A DNA stretch of 64,000 bases. Source: Theocolax elegans. Its lineage: Eukaryota; Arthropoda; Insecta; Hymenoptera; Cerocephalidae. This document shows positions 61,001-64,000 of the stretch, in pieces. The stretch lies in assembly GCA_026168455.1 (NCBI GenBank), contig CM047430.1, positions 74,067,044 through 74,131,043 of the forward strand. The letters run 5' to 3'. Position numbers and translations under genes: made by a program. How positions within the stretch are numbered: position 1 is the stretch's first letter; each line of letters starts with the position of its first letter. The notes under the pieces are model-generated. The model was not told where the DNA came from and searched no databases. It saw only the letters and a program-made list of their open reading frames with translations.

Positions 61001-64000
61001 TTAGTTTTTGATAAAAAAAATTATAATCTACAGTGTAGTTCTTATTAAAATTTTGTTTACTTATAAAGTAGTCTAATGTGAAGCTCATAATATTTTTGGA
61101 AGAAAATGTTTTTAGAAAATCTAAAGAAAAGCTATAAAAGATAATTTTTTATATTTTAAATTGATACAATCAAATGTTTTTTATTTCAGGAAAAGTTTAA
61201 TCTGTTTGAACAGAATTTTCTTATTATGAATAAAAACCGCCGTCAATTCATTGCTAATTATGTGTTCAATATAATAACGTTATAGTATTTTTGGAAGAAA
61301 ATGTTTTTAAAAAATTTAAAGAAAATTTATTTTGTTTTAAATAATTAAATTATACTATATTTGCGTAATATATTACATGTAGGATCGACATGTTATATTG
61401 AGGAAGCTACGTGCAAATTAATTGACAGCGGTTTTTTATTTAGCGGTAGTTGGTATATTATATACCATATACCGTCGGCTGAGTGGAAGAACAGTCTATC
61501 TCGGAACTCGCTTGGAAAACGCCCTATTTCGCAATCCGCTTGGAAAACGCCCTATCTCGCGCTTCGGTTGAAGAACGCCCTATGAAATTTTTCGCTTTCA
61601 AATTTTGTAGTGACACCACTGCGCAACTTAAAAATACGGTCTTTCTAATTAAAGTAAGTTAATTAGTAAAGTGTTTAAAATTCGGAAAGAAATTGTTTAG
61701 GCGTCATCGGGACTCCTCAGAGAAAGAGAGACTTCTCTGACTTTATCTGTCGATCAGCGGCGATGTATCAAGTTCTTATTATATCAGTCGACCTGTGTGC
61801 AATTTAAAAAATGTTTTAAGGCGATGTGATACCCAAATTACAGGAACCTACATCTAAAATCTCAAAAATTTAAAAAACTAATGGAATTAAAAATCTGAAA
61901 AAAATTACAAGTAATGTTGAAAGCAAATAGAATACCGTTACAGAGCGATTTTTTCAAAATAATAAATTTAAAATGAATTATATCGAAATAACCATTTTTT
62001 GGTCGGTAATATATAGCTAAAAACAAAGCTGCACGACTGCTCAAAAATCTCGTTGATTTATTGATAAACAAATTTGAAAAAATTCACAGACTATCTTTAA
62101 TGTAAATATAATACCGTTACAGAGAGTGTTTTTTCGATAGAGTGTACTGTTTGCTTGAGAAAAAATAAATACTGATTTTGTTTTAATGGGTTTACATCTC
62201 CTTAAGTTAATAAAGGTTAAAAAAAAAGTTGAGAGAACGGATGAGATTTTTAAGCTTAGAATTTTTAAGTTGCGCCGTGGTGCCACTACAAAATTTGAAA
62301 GCGAAAAATTTCATAGGGCGTTCTTCAACCGAAGCGCGAGATAGGGCGTTTTCCAAGCGGATTGCGAAAAAGGGCGTTTTCTAAGCAAGTTCCGAGATAG
62401 ACTGTTCTTCCCCTCAGCCGACGATACATTGGTGTTATGTAAGTCGATTTGTTTTTAAAAATCTTTACACTCAAATAATAAAAGAATATTCGAAAATGAG
62501 GTAGTTGGTGTTTTTTTTTATTATTTTAACGTCGCTCTTTATATGCTCCCAAATCGGTGCTAATCAACGACGGAGATAGCAACCGATGTCTTTGTTAAGA
62601 AAGCAATTGTTGAAAATACATTCCCCAGTGGTGGTTGTATCAATCGGCCTTATCTACTTAGTCAACCCTGGTTTAATTTAATGTGTTAATTCTATTTATA
62701 TTGTATGACAATATTTCGTTCATATGATAATTGTGATAATCATTTTCTGTGTAGATTATTTTGTGTGTAAATGTCACGTTTTAATTTTAATTTGTAATAC
62801 ATTTTCCAATCGTGCATATTTATTTTATGTTTATATGTTTTTGTGAAAAACATTTTTTTGTAAAATACTAATCTTATTAGCAAAAATTTGACCTTAATGA
62901 TTATCACAATTATTATAATGCATGAAATATTTTCTCACAATGTAAATAGAATTATCACGCCGTTTCGTAGCAATTTTGACTATCTTGTTATCAGTTTAAC
63001 ATTCCCTACTAGGGATGTATACTCCTTATTAAACTTCGGATTTTTGAATGCACTACGAAAATATAATCTAAAATTTTACTGACACGCGCAAATTCGTTTT
63101 GCGTGTTCGTATATATATAGTATACGCAACTATATATGTAGCAGTAACGACATGAGCGCATGCGTCTTGACCACAATTTTCTGCAGGTGAATTGTATGTT
63201 AGATGGACGTATGTGTACCTGTCGATCGGCAAGTTCTAAGGAAATCTTTACTTTTCTAGCGCACTCTATAAATACGATTATTATTTTAACCAAGTATATT
63301 GTCACTTATTGGTGGTTTTTTTAACTAAATAATAAGTTATAAACTATACGCGTGAACGCCAGTAAAGAGTTAAATTTTGGTAAATTGCTAATTATAGTAT
63401 GTATATGTGTTTGTTATTACACCGTACACGTACTTTACGATAATATTACATACGAGTAAATTCCAGTTTGATATATACTAAGGAATAATACAATTTTTAT
63501 ATCGTTTTCATACGTTTGCTATATTATTGTTTTGTAACGTAATCAACATTAAATACCATTATTAACATCTCCAATAAACTATTTTTTTTCAATTAAAGTG
63601 TCACTCGATCATTATTATTGAAAATGTTGACATAAAAAATATTAAAAATATCATACGAAAATAAAAAGTTAAATAGATTATTAGAAATTGTGGATAAAAA
63701 AGAAAGAAACATTGTCCCTTCGTTCAACAGGTAACATGGTCCTTCTCCAAGAGCAACTAAATCAAGCGTTGGCACTAGCCTCGGAGCGTTCGATCGCCCT
63801 AACGAAATGCGAGGTGCAACTAGCGGAATATCGAGCCCGAAACGCGAATCTGACGAAACTGTTGGAAGAATCGAAAACCGTACCGCCCGGTGATCTCCAA
63901 CGAGTAATCGAGTCAACGAAAATCATCGAGGAAGGTGGAACGAGTCGCGAAGTGTTGCAATCGACGATCGACACTTTGCAGAAGATAATCACCCAGAAAG
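46012..64000 (+). CDS. Cep290: Cep290 (centrosomal/ciliary transition-zone coiled-coil protein), partial at 3' end
   Basis: Exons with consistent phases: 46012-46074, 46174-46309, 47525-47661, 47749-47993, 48108-48243, 48376-48566, 50511-50655, 50741-50972, 51244-51409, 51955-52905, 55627-55924 (or its copy 57485-57782), 58099-58513, and 63731 past the window end. Together they give about 1128 residues, nearly all heptad coiled coil rich in E, K, L and R. Homology to vertebrate CEP290 is recognisable in order: IKWKEILDEKDRTIGKLKE; DVINRLEIENSNFED followed by EKLGI; VVEENEALRQGMHEILDCI; LENLLQALDARHIAG with GSNAELRAQLQQIR. CEP290 links axoneme to membrane at the ciliary transition zone. In insects it serves sensory cilia and sperm. 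Confidence 0.9.
46310..47524. other. Cep290 intron 2, with a dispersed repeat copy
   Basis: A 1215-bp intron. At 47120-47215 it carries a repeat (GACCTCCGGGAAACGGATC followed by ATATAAAAATATGAAGAAAG) that recurs inverted at 39325-39415. Its remaining sequence is AT-rich without a gene. Exon 2 ends with one base of a Glu codon and exon 3 supplies the other two, so no exon appears to be missing here. Confidence 0.5.
48567..50510. other. Cep290 intron 6, no feature recognised
   Basis: A 1.9-kb AT-rich intron. It holds loosely repeated words (GTTTTTCTTTGTTTATCTTTG-like at about 49395, 49565 and 49738) spaced about 175 bp apart, suggesting a degenerate tandem repeat between 49370 and 49850. Confidence 0.4.
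49340..49850. repeat. Degenerate tandem repeat, unit about 175 bp
   Basis: Three diverged units in the intron share the order GCGAAAA-type start, ACGTG followed by TTTTTGTA, CCGTTTTTC, TTTATCTTTGAAAATATT, GTACAATAG and AACATTTCGT. No open frame runs through them. Confidence 0.45.
51955..52905 (+). CDS. Cep290: Cep290 large exon (951 nt)
   Basis: The longest exon here, about 317 codons, entered after a split Arg codon and left after two bases of a Ser codon. Its first third is an acidic, Ser-rich, low-complexity segment (TSEEEEEPSSRSGMEDEG) that probably forms a loop. From about 52220 onward it is continuous coiled coil (SPEVYNELRDKYLESN, QLEKRIAELSAENEKL, ELREQKKILERELARM). The donor is GATAG/GTTTGA, weaker than most in the gene. 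Confidence 0.85.
53580..54000. repeat. piggyBac-type repeat relic in Cep290 intron
   Basis: Shares AAAAAATTATATCTACAATATTGAATTA-type sequence with 45185-45240, and more weakly with the 6400-6500 and 61860-61930 segments of the TTAA family. No terminal repeats are preserved. Confidence 0.35.
54941..55218. mobile_element. TA-flanked MITE, CACTC ends (copy in duplicated segment 1)
   Basis: Flanked by TA on both sides, starts CACTCGAATTTCG and ends GATGTAGAGTG, so five terminal bases are perfectly inverted. Inside are many words of the type TTTTACA and TGTAAAATAT in both orientations. The same end sequence and internal words define the larger fold-back at 58993-59731. Non-coding, 278 bp. Confidence 0.6.
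55627..55924 (+). CDS. Cep290: Cep290 298-nt exon, copy 1 of a duplicated exon
   Basis: Encodes DYIEIIDFLQRQYAG, STTLSAWERYEEH and a coiled coil to NDTRQLLS. It starts in phase with the preceding exon (two bases left over) and ends in phase 0. Acceptor ATATTCCAG/CG and donor CTCTCG/GTACGT. It lies in a 1858-bp segment repeated at 57485. Because 298 is not a multiple of three, both copies cannot be spliced one after the other. Confidence 0.85.
56799..57076. mobile_element. TA-flanked MITE, CACTC ends (copy in duplicated segment 2)
   Basis: Duplicate of 54941-55218 made by the 1858-bp tandem duplication, not a second insertion. Confidence 0.6.
57485..57782 (+). CDS. Cep290: Cep290 298-nt exon, copy 2
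   Basis: I found no difference from 55627-55924, including both splice sites. Either copy alone keeps the frame into the next exon (58099); using both would shift the frame. This copy is therefore a mutually exclusive alternative, an unused duplicate, or an assembly artefact. Confidence 0.7.
58993..59731. mobile_element. TA-flanked fold-back with CACTCTAAACCC ends
   Basis: Lies in Cep290 intron 12. TA at 58991-58992 and 59732-59733. The left arm starts CACTCTAAACCCTAATCTG and runs to about 59175; the right arm from about 59545 is its near-perfect complement. Both arms are studded with TGTAAAAT and TTTTACA words. The 370-bp centre is AT-rich. No transposase. The TA target and short CACTC ends suggest a Tc1/mariner-type MITE, but that assignment is inference. 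Confidence 0.75.
59740..61470. other. Cep290 intron 12, part, with a dispersed repeat relic
   Basis: No gene. At 60520-60700 the sequence matches the repeat seen at 40050-40190 (GGGAAACGGATCTTTACCAA, then TATAAAAATATGAAG, then GATATAAGCAAATAACAAAA). Beyond that are words repeated at about 61090 and 61290 (ATTTTTGGAAGAAAATGTTT, 190 bp apart), which suggests another old repeat. Confidence 0.4.
61472..62424. mobile_element. Fold-back H2, sister of H1, carrying a nested TTAA element
   Basis: Flanked by TA (61470-61471 and 62425-62426). Ends CCGTCGGCTGAGTGG and CTCAGCCGACGA. The arms hold about three copies of the 28-bp repeat, against about six in H1. The centre matches H1 (for example TCTCTGACTTTATCTGTC) but is interrupted at its TTAA by a 382-bp element (61820-62201). 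Located in Cep290 intron 12. Confidence 0.8.
61820..62201. mobile_element. piggyBac-type non-autonomous element (TTAA duplication), nested in H2
   Basis: Flanked by TTAA at 61816-61819 and 62202-62205. Terminal inverted repeats are GGCGATGTGATACCC and the complement of GGGTTTACATCTCC. The uninterrupted site, ATGTTTTAAGTTAATAAAGG, is present in H1 at 28001-28020 with a single TTAA, which proves insertion with TTAA duplication. Non-coding, 382 bp. A diverged relative is at 6371-6755. Confidence 0.85.
62511..62649 (-). repeat. tRNA-derived SINE, copy 5 (5'-truncated)
   Basis: A-rich tail and body of the same SINE as at 22361-22562, including the body segment missing from the unit C copies. The element stops at the point where the tRNA-like head would begin, so the A and B boxes are absent. 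5' truncation is typical of retroposed copies. Located in Cep290 intron 12. Confidence 0.7.
62650..63730. other. Cep290 intron 12, last part
   Basis: AT-rich, with no element recognised. It ends in the acceptor CGTTCAACAG at 63721-63730, ahead of the exon starting GTAACATGGTC. The intron as a whole spans 5.2 kb and is the longest in the gene here. Confidence 0.5.

Overview
This is a eukaryotic nuclear window, very AT-rich and intron- and repeat-laden, from an arthropod, most likely an insect. The evidence is short GT-AG introns, higher-GC coding exons in an AT-rich background, LINE retrotransposons of the CR1/Jockey and I/R1 types, a tRNA-derived SINE and many fold-back elements. A hymenopteran is my guess, but nothing here proves the order.

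Three protein-coding genes can be supported, all in the right-hand third. (1) mRpL27 (mitochondrial ribosomal protein bL27m), + strand, 3 exons, 40495-41167. (2) Tsen34 (tRNA-splicing endonuclease subunit), - strand, 5 exons, 41240-42718, with its Tyr-His-Lys catalytic triad at family spacing; it is convergent with mRpL27, the stop codons being 72 bp apart. (3) Cep290 (ciliary transition-zone coiled-coil protein), + strand, from 46012 past the window end. Its 12 phase-consistent exons encode about 1128 residues, and one 298-nt exon is duplicated with its flanking introns. The three genes share no pathway (mitochondrial translation, tRNA splicing, cilium); their closeness looks like ordinary gene packing.

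The left 40 kb has no convincing host gene and is a patchwork of repeats. 1-5485: a 1.5-kb unit in three copies, each with a CRE palindrome and a (CG)n(TG)n Z-DNA-type block. 6955-11774: a 1.64-kb unit in three copies, each carrying a SINE. 11779-12162: a TTAA-flanked fold-back. 12.2-16.9 kb: AT-rich sequence with GA, C-rich and TA simple repeats and a promoter-like higher-GC patch. 16.9-20.4 kb: three fold-back elements and a TTAA fragment in a row. 22.9-28.7 kb: a CR1/Jockey-type LINE with a duplicated 5' part and two nested insertions, one short TIR element and one fold-back. 30-39.5 kb: LINE 3' fragments with a dead RNase H domain, more fold-backs and a second LINE fragment.

Main points of interest: (a) at least five separate local tandem duplications of 1.3-2.2 kb, one of which duplicates a Cep290 exon that cannot be spliced in tandem without a frameshift; (b) a nested TTAA element whose empty site is present in a sister fold-back elsewhere in the window; (c) a fold-back family whose arms are built of a 28-bp tandem repeat; (d) an insertion into the LINE endonuclease domain whose removal restores the reading frame; (e) a tRNA-derived SINE family in five copies. 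I see no bacterial, CRISPR, phage or viral system. The duplications may be biological or may be assembly errors, which cannot be settled from sequence alone.
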